In this document: positions 36,801-37,284 of the stretch, one piece after another
How positions within the stretch are numbered: the stretch's first letter is position 1
How the letters are laid out: each line of letters begins with the position of its first letter
Assembly: GCA_027067135.1 (NCBI GenBank)
Contig: JAMOMJ010000261.1
Coordinates: forward strand, 1 to 37,284
Origin: Cyclobacteriaceae bacterium
Lineage (GTDB): Bacteria; Bacteroidota; Bacteroidia; Cytophagales; Cyclobacteriaceae
Length of the DNA stretch: 37,284 bases
Reading direction: 5' to 3'
Notes under the pieces: generated by a model
Told to the model about the DNA's origin: nothing
The model's input: only the letters and a program-made list of their open reading frames with translations
The model's database searches: none
Position numbers and translations under genes: made by a program

Positions 36801-37284
36801 TTCTATTCTGACGAAGGAAGAATCTTCTAAGGTTTGATGAGAGTGTAGAGCTGTGTTGTAGAGGATTCTTCTCCGCTAAATAGCGGATCAGAATAAAAAG
36901 CGAAAGGCAGGCTGTTTTGTTATTAGCAGACATAAGGGCTTAATTCTGCCAGCTTCCTTAGTTCATCGTATCTCAGTATCCTTTTCTATTCTGACGCAGG
37001 AAGGATTTTCTAAGGCTTGATGAGAATGTAGAGCTGTGTTGTAGAGGATTCTTCGGCTTATGGCCTCAGAATGAAAAGCGAAAGGCAGGCTGTTTTGTTA
37101 TTAGCAGACATAATGGCTTAATTCTGCCAGCTTCCTTAGTTCATCGCATCTCAGTATCCTTTTCTATTCTGACGAAGGAAGGATTTTCTAAGGTTTGATG
37201 AGAGTGTAGAGCTGTGTTGTAGAGGATTCTTCTCCGCTAAATAGCGGATCAGAATAAAAAGCGAAAGGCAGGCTGTTTTGTTAT
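36801..37284. repeat. Tandem array of ~180-bp units (at least 2.7 copies, truncated by window end)
   Basis: ttctattctgacg recurs at 36801, 36984 and 37162 (spacing 183 and 178 bp) with the full unit conserved, including ggcaggctgttttgttat and gcttaattctgccagcttccttagttcatcg. Confidence 0.93.

Noticed and set aside
36801-37284. Possible CRISPR array
   Set aside because: Repeat period is ~180 bp and almost the entire unit is conserved; there are no unique spacers and no cas genes.
1-37284. tRNA or rRNA genes
   Set aside because: I did not recognise any cloverleaf or rRNA segment by eye; a tRNAscan-SE/Infernal run would be needed to exclude them.

Overview
Chromosomal segment of a Bacteroidota genome, probably Cytophagales-like judging by gldB, the SusC/SusD pair and AT-rich composition. 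Positions 1-26 kb are mostly housekeeping genes: asd (partial), a THUMP-like methyltransferase, a Ca/Na antiporter, gldB, rng, a 29-aa bS22/COX24-like ribosomal protein missed by the ORF track, a TPR protein, an MtfA-like peptidase, glycyl-tRNA synthetase, a CPA2 antiporter with an RCK domain, nitronate monooxygenase, polyprenyl synthetase, rnr, a PolB-like exonuclease, hicBA, lipB, htpG, a class V aminotransferase, a YCII-like protein, a metallophosphoesterase, and a Y_Y_Y-domain histidine kinase with a LuxR-type regulator. A SusC/SusD operon with two extra surface lipoproteins follows (26.7-33.3 kb). The last 4 kb is a mobile-element graveyard: a SusD fragment, a lipoprotein fragment, an ISAs1-family IS with 17-bp TIRs and a frameshifted transposase, a 5'-truncated group II intron with intact domain V, and a tandem array of ~180-bp units running off the window end. 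The strongest finding is a 140-bp MITE-like element (18105-18244) with 14-bp TIRs and a 5-bp target duplication (AAATA). It splits a conserved gene, and in-silico excision restores a 133-codon reading frame exactly. Several other palindromic REP/MITE-like elements lie between genes. One sits inside the mtfA-like gene in frame, one overlaps the lipB start codon, and one appears to act as a terminator. No clear new defence or metabolic system was found.
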